Shown in pieces: positions 19,644-28,710 of a stretch of 49,552 bases of DNA. The position numbers were made by a program, and so were the translations under genes. The notes beneath the pieces are model-generated. The model searched no databases and was not told where the DNA came from. It saw only the letters and a list, made by a program, of their open reading frames with translations. Source of the DNA: an uncultured Caldimonas sp. GTDB lineage: Bacteria; Pseudomonadota; Gammaproteobacteria; Burkholderiales; Burkholderiaceae. The stretch's first letter is position 1; every line of letters begins with the position of its first letter. Where the stretch lies: the NCBI RefSeq assembly GCF_946480305.1, contig NZ_CAMLJQ010000033.1, forward strand, positions 1-49,552, in the 5' to 3' direction.

Positions 19644-19669
19644 AAAACGGGCCTTGTGGGCCCGTTTTT
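19644..19669 (+). terminator. Rho-independent terminator after tRNA-Ser
   Basis: The 10-bp stem AAAACGGGCC (19644-19653), loop TTGTG, GGCCCGTTTT (19659-19668) ends in a T run. The flanking A and T runs make it possibly bidirectional. Confidence 0.88.
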
Positions 19670-19985
19670 GCTTCCTACCCCACATCCCTCACCCATCAAG
19701 TCCGGAGTCGGTTGGTCGCAAAGCGCGGACAGCCGCGAAGAACCTGAGAGCGTTCTCAGGGTCGATGCCCATTGCCGCCTTCCACCCAACCGGCGGCGCG
19801 CGGCATCGGGCCGGCACCCGAGGCGCATGACGTGCTGGCGGCGCCCAGGGGCCCCGTCTTCGCGCCGGACAGCCGACTCCTGCGTCGGTTGATTTGCCGC
19901 AACTCCCCATTTCTGCGCCCGGTGATCATTTTCGCGGGTCGTACCTGCGCGATCCGATCAACACGAAACACCAGGGGGTTCGAGC
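19670..19985. other. Non-coding gap before the giant protease gene
   Basis: No supported gene lies in these 316 bases. A perfect 7-bp hairpin, CCTGAGA-GCGT-TCTCAGG, spans 19743-19760. The ribosome binding site for the next gene is AGGGGG at about 19974-19979. I found no consensus promoter and no copy of the tRNA 3' end that would mark an attachment site. Confidence 0.5.
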
Positions 19986-22900
19986 ATGATCACGTTGCAG
20001 CGCCATGTCAGCTATGGCGGGGAGGTCGCCAAGGCCCCCGTCACGACCGTGGAGGTGGCCGTCGCCTTCCCGGTCTACGCATACTCGGTGGGCGAGGGCG
20101 CCACCGCGAAGGGCGAGCGGGCCGACACCGGATGGGTGTCCACTCTGCGCTTCTCGCAGCCGCTGTCGGCTGCCACATACCAGTTGACGCCGGGCAATGC
20201 GGTGGTCTGCGGGGCCGACGGTGCCTCGGCCGCGAACGCGGGGTTGTACTACCTGGCTGCGGCGCGCGATGGCGCGTGGACGGATCTGGTGGTGGACATC
20301 GGGATCGTGTTCGGCACCGCAGCGGGCGTCACGCTGGGCACCCAGCGCCTGGAAGGCCTGTGCGTTCCGAAGATTGTTTCGCGGTCGCCGCTGACGATGA
20401 TGGCGGATACCAGCAGGTCGGCGGCATCGGGCGCGGCCGCCGGCGTCGACTACGTGCTCGTCACGCGCAGCGGCTTCGAGGCGATCAGGAAACAGGCAGC
20501 CTCCATTTCGGACCATGTACCCGACGCGCTGCTGCTCGGCCTGGTGAGCGTGCTCACCTCGTTCGACGGCGCGCTGCCGTCGATCCGGGCGGCGTCGGCG
20601 TCCGAGATTCGCACGGCGACCGAGGCCGCGGGTAGCAGGCTGACGGCCACCCAGGTGGCGAAGCTCGCGCAGCAGATCAAGTCTGCCAGCGACGCTCTGT
20701 TCGATTTCAAGCTCCTCATCCCGGAAATCCAGACGCTGAAGATTGCCGGCACGATGACGCTGGTGTTCGACCCGACGCGCGATGCCGCAGCGGCGGATTT
20801 CCAGGCGTTCGAGATCACGGCCGAGTGCATCGATGGGGCATCCGACGTACCGCGCCGCGCCGCGTTCCGGTTCGGCAGTGCCGTACGGATCAAGGGCAAC
20901 GCGGCCGCGTTTTCGCTCGCCGATGCGAGCCCGGTCATCGTCAACGGCTTGCAGGATCTGGTGCGCATCGCGGTGAAGGGCATAGACGGCGCCACGGTCT
21001 GGCAGCGTGACTTCAAGGTGGCCGACCCCGAGCTCGCCGCGTTGAACATCACCGTGACGGCGCAATCGGCTGCCACCTTGCAGACCGTGCCGGCCACTGC
21101 CGAGCACGGCCGCAGCAAGAGGTTGCGCGGCCAGGTGCTCGTCTTCAAGAAGGAATGCGTGCTCAAAGGCGCGTACGTGCTGATTCAGGCCCGTGCCGAA
21201 GGAGAAGCATCGCCGTGGCGCACCGTCGGGGCCGGTACTGCCGATGCACAAGGGAACTTCGCTGTCGCCTATCCCTACGGGCGCTATGGGGCGGCGCGTG
21301 CGATCGTGTCCCTGTCACCCGGCGAATACGCCGACATCCCGGTGCGCTCGGATCGCGGCGACGAATCCATCGCCGACGACTTCCTCTACCTGCTGCTCAA
21401 AGAGCCGCAGTGCGTGCCGCCGCCGGACGACAAGGACTGCGAATGCGGTGGCGCCTGCACCGATGGCGGCAATCGGCTACCGGACCACGCGGATCTGATC
21501 GGCTCGGACGCGTACTCGCAGGACATCGGTGGCTCGTGCGTCAATTTGTCCAAGCCCAACCGCACGATCAGCGAATATGCCTACCGGGCCATCGTGCGCA
21601 CCTCCGACCCGGAGGTGGCCAACTACACGCTGACGCGTCACGAGGCCGGGCTCGAAACGCTGGACGTCCACCTTGCAGCTGCCATCGCGAGCGGCGCCAC
21701 CGGTGCGGGCACGGCCGCCGCCTCGGCACTCGCCAATGCGAAGGCCATCTTGGCCAACACCGGCACGGTCTTCGCCGGCCGCTACCTCGCAGCCATGACG
21801 CGCGCGTCGGAGCACATCGACGCGCTTGCCGCGGCGGTGAAGGACGGCGCGCCGCCGCTTACGCTGACAGCGCTGGCGGCGATGCTGAACCACATCGATG
21901 CGGCCATCGCCGTGCTGGAGGCCTACCAGGCGATGGCCGGCGCAAACGACGAACCGCTCGTCGACGGTGGTGGCGCGCGGGTCGTGGAGGCCGTGAAGGC
22001 GCTCAGGGGCCACGCGACACTGGCGATGGATGCGGTCGGTACGGCGGTGCGATACGAGTTGACCGGGAGCGCTGCCACGCGCGAACGCAAGCCCGTCGCC
22101 TTGAACAACCCGGTGCAGTGGCAGGACGCGCCCGAGCCGCTGGCTGTGGCCGAAAGCGGCAGTGGCGTCGCAGGCATTCACCCGACGGCGACAAGCTCGA
22201 TGCTGGCTCGCGCGCACTGGCCGGGGAAGTTCGGCGAAGCCGGGCCGGCGCCGGCCTCGCAACGACCGGCGGGCCAGGTGGCGGCCAGGCTCGCGCAGGC
22301 CGTCTCGGTGGCCACGGGCCACATCCTTCACTACAAGGCCGTCGTCAAGGCAGATGGCTATTCGCTTGGCGACCTGATCTACTCGCTGCCGCTGGCGCCG
22401 GGGCAGAAGAAGGAGATCGTGGTCTTCGATTCGTCGCACGCGTTGCTGGGCGCCGAGACACAGGCGCTGACGCAGAACGAGCGTCTGGCCATGGGCGTGG
22501 TGAGCGAGCGCGACATCGCCGACCAACTCGCCGGCCACATCGCCGAATCCATCCAGGGCAGCAGCACGGCCGATACGCGCGGCATCAGCGCCGGCTTCGG
22601 CACCGCGGGGCAGGGCTATGGCGGGGCAGGTGGCGCGTACGGCGGCTCTGGCAGCGCCGTCATCGGCGTAGCGGGCGGGTGGGCACAGGCCAGCAGCCAG
22701 GCTCGGCAGGACAGCTCGCGTACCGTGGCCCAGTTTTTCGGCGAGAAGCTGCGTCAGTCCATCCTGCAGAACGCCGAGGGGTATCGACAGCTGAATGCTT
22801 CAGTGGTGACGACGGTGCAGGAAGGCCAGCGCTACGGCGTCACGGCCGAAGTCGTGGCCAACCACAACCACTGCCATGCGCTGACGATGATGTACTTCGA

Positions 22901-25900
22901 GGTGCTGCGCCACTTCGCGGTCTTCCAGGAACTCGCTTCGGTGGAGGAATGCGTCTTCGTGCCACTGCTGCTCACGCGCTTCACCACCGAAAACATCGGC
23001 AAATGGCGCGACGTGCTCGCACCGGCGCTGTTGCCCATGCCGTCGGACACCTACCTGCAGCCGCACGTGGCCCTGCCCAACCGCGGACGCCAGCACCCGC
23101 TGCTCAAGGCGTTCGACGCCGATCAGCGTTTGCGCACGCACTATGCGAACGTCGACTTCCCGGCGGGTGCGTACGACGAGGAGCGCATCCAGTACATCAA
23201 GGGGACAGTCAGACTGCGAGTGCGGCTGCCGCGCCCGCGCACGCGATTTGATCGCATCTTGTCGTTCCCTGTCACCAAGCAGTTCGACGCGGGTGCGGCC
23301 GCCGCAGCCGGCGCCAAGTACGCGCAGGACATGGCCGCCTACAGCGCCAAGGCCGCGCTGACGGGGGGGCTGTACACGCTGTTCGTGGCGCCGCCCAGCC
23401 CGCCCAATCCAGAGCAGTTCGAAGTGCTGGCGCGCGAGGCCATCGCCGATGCATTCATGCGGCTGGACGCGAACTACCAGACCGTGCCACCGGCGCAATG
23501 CATGCGCATCATCGATTTCACGCCACGGCCCATTCCGGTGATGGCGGGCCTGTTCATGGCGCCGGCGGGCACGTTGACGGAGCTCGACTTCTTTGCAGAG
23601 AACGCCGACGACAAGCAGCAGTGGCAGCTGTACGCCGACATACTGGGCTACCCCGATGTGGCCGCGTTGTTGAACGCGCACTTCAAGGGCAACCTGATCG
23701 CGGAGTGGGACAGGATCTTCCAGCAGGACATCGCGCCGCTGGTCTTCGAGAAGATCATCGACGCGATCCGCCTCGACCACTTCAACACCGACTTCTCCTG
23801 CGCGACCAAGTACACCGGAGGCGAACGGCTGATGCTGCTGGACGTGATGGGTACAACCGCCAAGTCGCGCAACCAGCTGCCGGTGCTATGGAACATGTCG
23901 GTGAGCGATCCGAACATCCAGGGACTGAAGAACTACGTCACGCTGCAGGTGGAGAGCGCATCGATCGGCTACGCCACGCCTCATTTCAACGGCACGCTGT
24001 ACAACGGGCCCATTCGCAACGATCTGCTCGACGGCGTGGCGCTGGCGATTCCCGAGAACTCGGAGGACAAGCGCAACCCGCGCAAGGAAGACCGCTTCCT
24101 TGCGGCGAAGCTCATCGAGCACCTGAACGGCAACCTCGAGTACTACAACAAGGTGCTGTGGTACCACCTCGATCCCGACCGGCGCTTCCTGCTGCTGGAC
24201 GGCTTCAGCATCCAGGTGTACGACGAGGCCGGCGTCCCGCTGCCGGCACCGGCGGGGCTGCGCAGCCTGGCCAGCGTGGTGAAGAACGAGGTCGTCGCCG
24301 TGGTGGGCAACGCGCTGGTGATGCCGGTGGCGCCGGGCTACCGGGTCAGCGGTTCGTTCATCCGCGCCGCGCGTGCCGATGACGCGAATCTGCCGACGCT
24401 GCTCGATCACTACCAGCCGTTGACGCCAGTGCCGCCGTATCGCGTCAGTGTGCCGTCCAAAGGAGTCTTCGCCGAGGCGGTGCAAGGGGCGTGCAACGCC
24501 TGCGAAAAGATCGAGACCGACCGGCTGCAGGACTGGCACCGCTTCCCGAACGTCGATGAGCCGGCCTCGATCGGGCAGGTCACGGTGCCCACGCCAGCCA
24601 TCACCGACTGGAGGGCTGCGTTCAAGGACTTCGCCGCCCCCATCGTCAACGTGCAGAACGCACCGGCGGCGCCCACGCCCGGCGCGGGCCTGGCCGGGCT
24701 TTCGGAGTTGCTCGGCAAGGCAGGCATCTTCAAGGACATCACCGGACTCGATGCCAACCAGCAGAACGCGTTGAAGACGCTGCTGTCCAACAACGAAAAC
24801 GCCAAGGCGTTTGCCGACATGGCCAAGGAGATGGCCATGCAGCAGCACAACACGCAGAACAGCGGTCGCATCATGGACTCCATCGCAGCGGCCAAGCAGT
24901 CCGGCGACATCACGCAGGAGCAGGCCGGCCAGCTCACCAAGGATCACCTGCAGCAGCAGATCGATGGCGGCATGACGAAGAAGGCCGATCTGGTCCAGAC
25001 CCGGCAGGCGCAGACCGGTGCGCTGGCCAAGGCGGCCGTCGATGCCGCTGGCCAGGGGCGCAGCGTCACCGCGCAGACGCAGGACGAAGACGGTGCCCGC
25101 GAGTCGGTGACCATCGCCGGGGGACCACCCAGCCCCGCGGTGCTGGCCGAAGCGAAGAACGTGCCCGGTGTGGCGCAGCCCAATGCGAACACGTGCTGGG
25201 CGGCCGTGGCCACGATGATGTGCATGTGGCAGGCGCCCGAGCTCTACCAGAGCATCGACGACGTCATGGCGGCCGCAGGCGACAAGTTCGTCGAGCTCTA
25301 CAACCAGGGTCGCGGCCTGGGTCAGCGTCTGCCCACGGCCTACAAGGCCGAACTGCTGGGGAGACTGCGCATGACGTCGGAGCCCAGCGGCACGAACTAT
25401 CCGCTGCAAAGCTACATCGATTGGCTCAAGGCCTATGGGCCGCTGTGGATCTCGATCGATGCCGATGACGATCCCGACCATTACTCCGCGCACGCGGTGC
25501 TGGTGACCCGGATCACGGGAACCGGCGCCCCGGACGGCCGTGGCACGGACGTGACGTACACCGATCCAATGGGCGCCAAGACCGTCACCCTGCCATTCAG
25601 CGATTTCGTGACCAGGTTCGAAGGACTGGCGAAGGTGCCCAACGGCACGGCGCTTTCCATTCAGGTCGTCCACTTCATCGACTCTGCCAGCGACGGCGCC
25701 GACGGCGGCGGCGCCAAGGGCGGTGGCCTCGCAGGCGCGGGGGCCGCGGTCGGTGGAGCGGTACTCGACCAGGCGGCCGACATGGCGGGAAGCTATGTCA
25801 AGACGATGATGGCCTCGGGCAGCGGGACCTTGCAGTTGCCGAGCAACCAGACGTTGATGCTCGCGGGTACGAAGGAGTCCGACTACAGATCAGGCTTCCC

Positions 25901-26363
25901 GCTGGCTCAATCGGTACGCCGCTGCCGGATCACGTTCGCCGACGTGGCAGGCACCGGCCCGGGCGATGGGCTCGATGGCGTCTTGACACTGGAATGGATC
26001 TCCACGCAATACCTTGGCGCGATCGCGCGGGGTACGCCGGCAGAGATGGTCACGTTCCTGCGGTCGGTCCGGTTCGCCAAGGGCCTCACCGGCCGTGGCA
26101 CGCTCTACGTCGGCGGCGCTCTGGAATCGGCCGACGTACAGGTCAGCCTGTTCTCGCTCGGCGTCGAGGACAAGATCGCACCGCCCTTCATGAGCGTGCT
26201 GGCCAACATCAGCGTGGCCATCAAGGCCAAGTCCGGCAGCGGAGATTCGGTGGTGGGTACGCTGGTGCTTGCCCTGAATCCGGACGATCCAGTCAATTAC
26301 CGCATCAGGTATCTGCGCACGCCGCACAGGGAACTGATCGCCGAGGTGGACCCGCCGGCCTGA
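19986..26363 (+). CDS. Giant 2125-residue protein with C-terminal papain-fold cysteine protease
   Basis: I do not recognise the whole protein. No signal peptide or membrane helix is evident. Order of parts: residues 1-370 beta-rich; about 376-460 a transthyretin/carboxypeptidase-regulatory-like sandwich (RGQVLVF to EYADIPV); a cysteine cluster at about 476-490; helical 550-690; about 780-1000 a distinctive block with YSLPLAPGQKKEIVVFD, a Gly-rich stretch (about 874-898) and VVANHNHCHALTMMYFEV; 1000-1560 a large region with LLIEHLN-type helices at about 1376; a helical linker 1570-1680. The protease domain (about 1725-1895) has Gln1731 and Cys1737 in QPNANTCWAAVATMM, His1836 in SAHAVLV and Asp1860 in YTDPMG, matching the papain-like (C39/C70, AvrRpt2-type) order. 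A Gly-rich linker and a 180-residue beta-rich tail follow. The gene stands alone between a tRNA and a convergent gene. Confidence 0.85.
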   Translation: MITLQRHVSYGGEVAKAPVTTVEVAVAFPVYAYSVGEGATAKGERADTGWVSTLRFSQPLSAATYQLTPGNAVVCGADGASAANAGLYYLAAARDGAWTDLVVDIGIVFGTAAGVTLGTQRLEGLCVPKIVSRSPLTMMADTSRSAASGAAAGVDYVLVTRSGFEAIRKQAASISDHVPDALLLGLVSVLTSFDGALPSIRAASASEIRTATEAAGSRLTATQVAKLAQQIKSASDALFDFKLLIPEIQTLKIAGTMTLVFDPTRDAAAADFQAFEITAECIDGASDVPRRAAFRFGSAVRIKGNAAAFSLADASPVIVNGLQDLVRIAVKGIDGATVWQRDFKVADPELAALNITVTAQSAATLQTVPATAEHGRSKRLRGQVLVFKKECVLKGAYVLIQARAEGEASPWRTVGAGTADAQGNFAVAYPYGRYGAARAIVSLSPGEYADIPVRSDRGDESIADDFLYLLLKEPQCVPPPDDKDCECGGACTDGGNRLPDHADLIGSDAYSQDIGGSCVNLSKPNRTISEYAYRAIVRTSDPEVANYTLTRHEAGLETLDVHLAAAIASGATGAGTAAASALANAKAILANTGTVFAGRYLAAMTRASEHIDALAAAVKDGAPPLTLTALAAMLNHIDAAIAVLEAYQAMAGANDEPLVDGGGARVVEAVKALRGHATLAMDAVGTAVRYELTGSAATRERKPVALNNPVQWQDAPEPLAVAESGSGVAGIHPTATSSMLARAHWPGKFGEAGPAPASQRPAGQVAARLAQAVSVATGHILHYKAVVKADGYSLGDLIYSLPLAPGQKKEIVVFDSSHALLGAETQALTQNERLAMGVVSERDIADQLAGHIAESIQGSSTADTRGISAGFGTAGQGYGGAGGAYGGSGSAVIGVAGGWAQASSQARQDSSRTVAQFFGEKLRQSILQNAEGYRQLNASVVTTVQEGQRYGVTAEVVANHNHCHALTMMYFEVLRHFAVFQELASVEECVFVPLLLTRFTTENIGKWRDVLAPALLPMPSDTYLQPHVALPNRGRQHPLLKAFDADQRLRTHYANVDFPAGAYDEERIQYIKGTVRLRVRLPRPRTRFDRILSFPVTKQFDAGAAAAAGAKYAQDMAAYSAKAALTGGLYTLFVAPPSPPNPEQFEVLAREAIADAFMRLDANYQTVPPAQCMRIIDFTPRPIPVMAGLFMAPAGTLTELDFFAENADDKQQWQLYADILGYPDVAALLNAHFKGNLIAEWDRIFQQDIAPLVFEKIIDAIRLDHFNTDFSCATKYTGGERLMLLDVMGTTAKSRNQLPVLWNMSVSDPNIQGLKNYVTLQVESASIGYATPHFNGTLYNGPIRNDLLDGVALAIPENSEDKRNPRKEDRFLAAKLIEHLNGNLEYYNKVLWYHLDPDRRFLLLDGFSIQVYDEAGVPLPAPAGLRSLASVVKNEVVAVVGNALVMPVAPGYRVSGSFIRAARADDANLPTLLDHYQPLTPVPPYRVSVPSKGVFAEAVQGACNACEKIETDRLQDWHRFPNVDEPASIGQVTVPTPAITDWRAAFKDFAAPIVNVQNAPAAPTPGAGLAGLSELLGKAGIFKDITGLDANQQNALKTLLSNNENAKAFADMAKEMAMQQHNTQNSGRIMDSIAAAKQSGDITQEQAGQLTKDHLQQQIDGGMTKKADLVQTRQAQTGALAKAAVDAAGQGRSVTAQTQDEDGARESVTIAGGPPSPAVLAEAKNVPGVAQPNANTCWAAVATMMCMWQAPELYQSIDDVMAAAGDKFVELYNQGRGLGQRLPTAYKAELLGRLRMTSEPSGTNYPLQSYIDWLKAYGPLWISIDADDDPDHYSAHAVLVTRITGTGAPDGRGTDVTYTDPMGAKTVTLPFSDFVTRFEGLAKVPNGTALSIQVVHFIDSASDGADGGGAKGGGLAGAGAAVGGAVLDQAADMAGSYVKTMMASGSGTLQLPSNQTLMLAGTKESDYRSGFPLAQSVRRCRITFADVAGTGPGDGLDGVLTLEWISTQYLGAIARGTPAEMVTFLRSVRFAKGLTGRGTLYVGGALESADVQVSLFSLGVEDKIAPPFMSVLANISVAIKAKSGSGDSVVGTLVLALNPDDPVNYRIRYLRTPHRELIAEVDPPA

Positions 26364-26425
26364 GCCATGTCGGCAGTGCCCAGGACTGGGTCATCGCGGT
26401 CGAGATCTGGGCGACGCCTCATTGA
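26364..26425 (+). other. Possible out-of-frame C-terminal extension of the giant gene
   Basis: Just past the TGA at 26361-26363, the frame shifted by -1 reads GLSHVGSAQDWVIAVEIWAT and ends at TGA 26423-26425, with G/C in nearly all third positions. A -1 shift near GACCC (26349-26353) would join the two frames. It may be a real frameshift mutation, a sequencing error or chance. Confidence 0.3.
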
Positions 26426-26615
26426 CCGAGGTGTGATGGAGACTGTGACTTCAGGGGCCGCCCACGGCGGATTGCAAGGGGTGCGCCTCATCGGCACATG
26501 AGTTTGCCTTTGTCGTGAGATCCCGAGGACGCTCCAGGCCGACATGAAGCCGGAGCAGGCAGGCCTCTTCGGTCAAGGCGTCCTCTGTCCAGTTCACTGC
26601 CGGGCCGGGAAGGCG

Positions 26616-27254
26616 TCACGCCGTCGGAACGTACGGGGCGATGTTGGCCATCGCGCGCGACACGTACTCGTCCTTCTCACCGACCGGTGCGACGTAGCGC
26701 ATCGCGTTCCGGGCCTCGTCGGCGCCCTGGAGGCGGGCGATGATCCAGGTGGCGAGGTACTGTGACGACAGGCAGCCGCCAGCGGTTGCAACATTGCCGC
26801 TGGCGAAGAACGGCTGGTTCAGAACGCTCACACCGGCCTCTTCGACCCACGGCTTCGTGGTCAGGTCGGTGCACGCCGAGACACCCTCCAGCAGACCGAG
26901 CTTGGCCAGTACCAGCGTGCCGGAGCACTGGGCGCCGATGAGTTGCCTGGCCGGGTCGAGCGACAACCTGGCCATCAACGCCGGATCGGCCACCACTTGG
27001 CGCGTCTGCATGCCGCTTCCGACGATCACGCCATCCGCGCGGGAAGCCTCCTCCAGCGTGGCCTGGCTTTCGAGGACCACGCCGTTCATGGACTTCACCC
27101 GCGGGGTTGGGCCGGCAATCGACACGCGCCAGTCCGGCTTCTTGATGCGGTTGAGGATGCCGAGCGCAATCAGCGAATCGAGCTCGTTGAATCCTTCGAA
27201 GGTGAGGATGGCGATGTGCATGGCAGCCGGGGCAGGTGTCGACGAAAACTGCAT
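26616..27254 (-). CDS. DJ-1/PfpI family protein (class I glutamine amidotransferase-like)
   Basis: A 212-residue protein of the DJ-1/PfpI superfamily: HIAILTFEGFNELDSLIALG opens the fold and LIGAQCSGTLVLAKLGLL holds the nucleophile cysteine at the elbow. Members include chaperone/deglycase-like proteins, isonitrile hydratases (InhA) and amidases; the substrate here is unknown. ATG 27254 is preferred because AAGG precedes it; ATG 27221 would give 201 residues. It is divergent from the MocR gene with only 52 bases between starts, so MocR probably controls it. Confidence 0.82.
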   Translation of the reverse strand: MQFSSTPAPAAMHIAILTFEGFNELDSLIALGILNRIKKPDWRVSIAGPTPRVKSMNGVVLESQATLEEASRADGVIVGSGMQTRQVVADPALMARLSLDPARQLIGAQCSGTLVLAKLGLLEGVSACTDLTTKPWVEEAGVSVLNQPFFASGNVATAGGCLSSQYLATWIIARLQGADEARNAMRYVAPVGEKDEYVSRAMANIAPYVPTA

Positions 27255-27306
27255 GCTAGATGCCTTGTTCACTACACTCAAAAAATTGTCATGCATACAT
27301 TGATCC

Positions 27307-28635
27307 ATGCCCCAGGCAAGGTACAAGCAGGTCGTTGACCGCCTCGCTGCGGCAATACGTGCCGGGCAACTGGCTCCCGGCACGCGCCTTCCCACCCATC
27401 GGCAGCTTGCCGCCGACGAAGGCTTGGCGCTCGTCACGGCGACGCGGGTCTATGCCGAACTGGCGGTGATGGGCCTGGTCAGCGGCGAGGTGGGTCGTGG
27501 AACGTTCGTTCGAGAGGCCGCGCTGCCCCGAGGGCTCGGGGTCGATCAGCAGGCGTGCGCCGCCGGTGTTCTCGATCTGAACTTCAACTACCCGTCGTTG
27601 CCGGAGCAGGCTGATCTGCTGCGGTCCGCACTCAGGCAACTGGCGGCATCCGGCGACCTGGAGTCACTGTTGCGCTATCAGCCGCATGGCGGGCGCCCCC
27701 ACGAACGGGCCGCGATCGCGCAACACCTGGAACGTCGAGGACTGAAGGTCGCAGCGCCCGAAGTTCTCATCGTGAACGGTGCGCAGCATGGCCTCGCGAC
27801 GACGGTGATGGCCTTGCTGCAGCCAGGCGACGTGGTTGCGGTCGATGCCCTGACTTATCCGGGTTTCAAGGTTCTGGCAGAGCAACATCGGCTGGAGCTG
27901 GCGCCCATCCCGGCTGCTGGCCAGGGGCCCGATCTGGATGCGCTCGATGCGTTGTGCAGACGACGACGGGTTCGTGCGCTGTACGCCATGCCCACGCTGC
28001 ACAACCCGTTGGGCTGGGTCATGAGCACGACACGTCGAAGACATCTGGCAGCCATCGTGCGGCGCCACGGATTGTTGGTCATCGAGGATGCGGCCTATGC
28101 CTTCCTGGCGACGGATCCACCCGAGCCACTGGCCGCGCTGGCGCCGGAGTCGACGGTCTACGTGTCGGGCTTCTCGAAGAGCGTCGCGACGGGACTGCGC
28201 GTCGGCTTCCTCGCAGCCCCTGCGGCCTGGATCCCGAAGATCGAGCGATCCATCAGAGCCACAACCTGGAACACACCGGGGGTGATGACGGCCATTGCCT
28301 TGGGGTGGTTGGCTGATGGCGCGGTAGACCGACTGGAGGCGCACAAGCGCACCGACGCCGAGATGCGCCAGGCCATCGCCGCGGAGATCCTGGACGGAGT
28401 GCGCATGATTCGCCACCCGTCGTCCTACTTCGTCTGGCTGCCCCTGCCTGACGGCCTTCGGGCGGACATGACGGCCATGGCGCTGATGAGTTCGCGCATC
28501 GCGGTCTCGACGGCTGAACCGTTTGCGACGGGGGTGAAGATTCCCCATGCGCTGCGCCTGGCGCTCGGCTCGGTCGAGCCAGACCGACTTCGACTTGCGC
28601 TGAAGAGGGTCCGTGAAGCGATCGGGGGTCTGTAG
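27307..28635 (+). CDS. MocR family regulator (GntR HTH plus aminotransferase domain)
   Basis: A 442-residue transcription factor: an N-terminal GntR-type winged helix (about 1-70, with LPTHRQLAADEGLALVTATR) fused to a fold-type I aminotransferase domain (about 100-440). The PLP lysine is Lys291 in VSGFSKSVATGLRVGF, and NPLGWVMS carries the conserved asparagine region. MocR proteins use PLP or a PLP-amino adduct as effector. It is divergent from the DJ-1/PfpI gene. The intergenic stretch is AT-rich compared with its surroundings and probably holds both promoters. Confidence 0.9.
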   Translation: MPQARYKQVVDRLAAAIRAGQLAPGTRLPTHRQLAADEGLALVTATRVYAELAVMGLVSGEVGRGTFVREAALPRGLGVDQQACAAGVLDLNFNYPSLPEQADLLRSALRQLAASGDLESLLRYQPHGGRPHERAAIAQHLERRGLKVAAPEVLIVNGAQHGLATTVMALLQPGDVVAVDALTYPGFKVLAEQHRLELAPIPAAGQGPDLDALDALCRRRRVRALYAMPTLHNPLGWVMSTTRRRHLAAIVRRHGLLVIEDAAYAFLATDPPEPLAALAPESTVYVSGFSKSVATGLRVGFLAAPAAWIPKIERSIRATTWNTPGVMTAIALGWLADGAVDRLEAHKRTDAEMRQAIAAEILDGVRMIRHPSSYFVWLPLPDGLRADMTAMALMSSRIAVSTAEPFATGVKIPHALRLALGSVEPDRLRLALKRVREAIGGL

Positions 28636-28710
28636 GCCGCTGGTGGCAGGCAAGCAGTGACCAGGCGCCGCGAAGCGCTCCACCAACACCGCCTGTACGA
28701 GCCGCGACCC

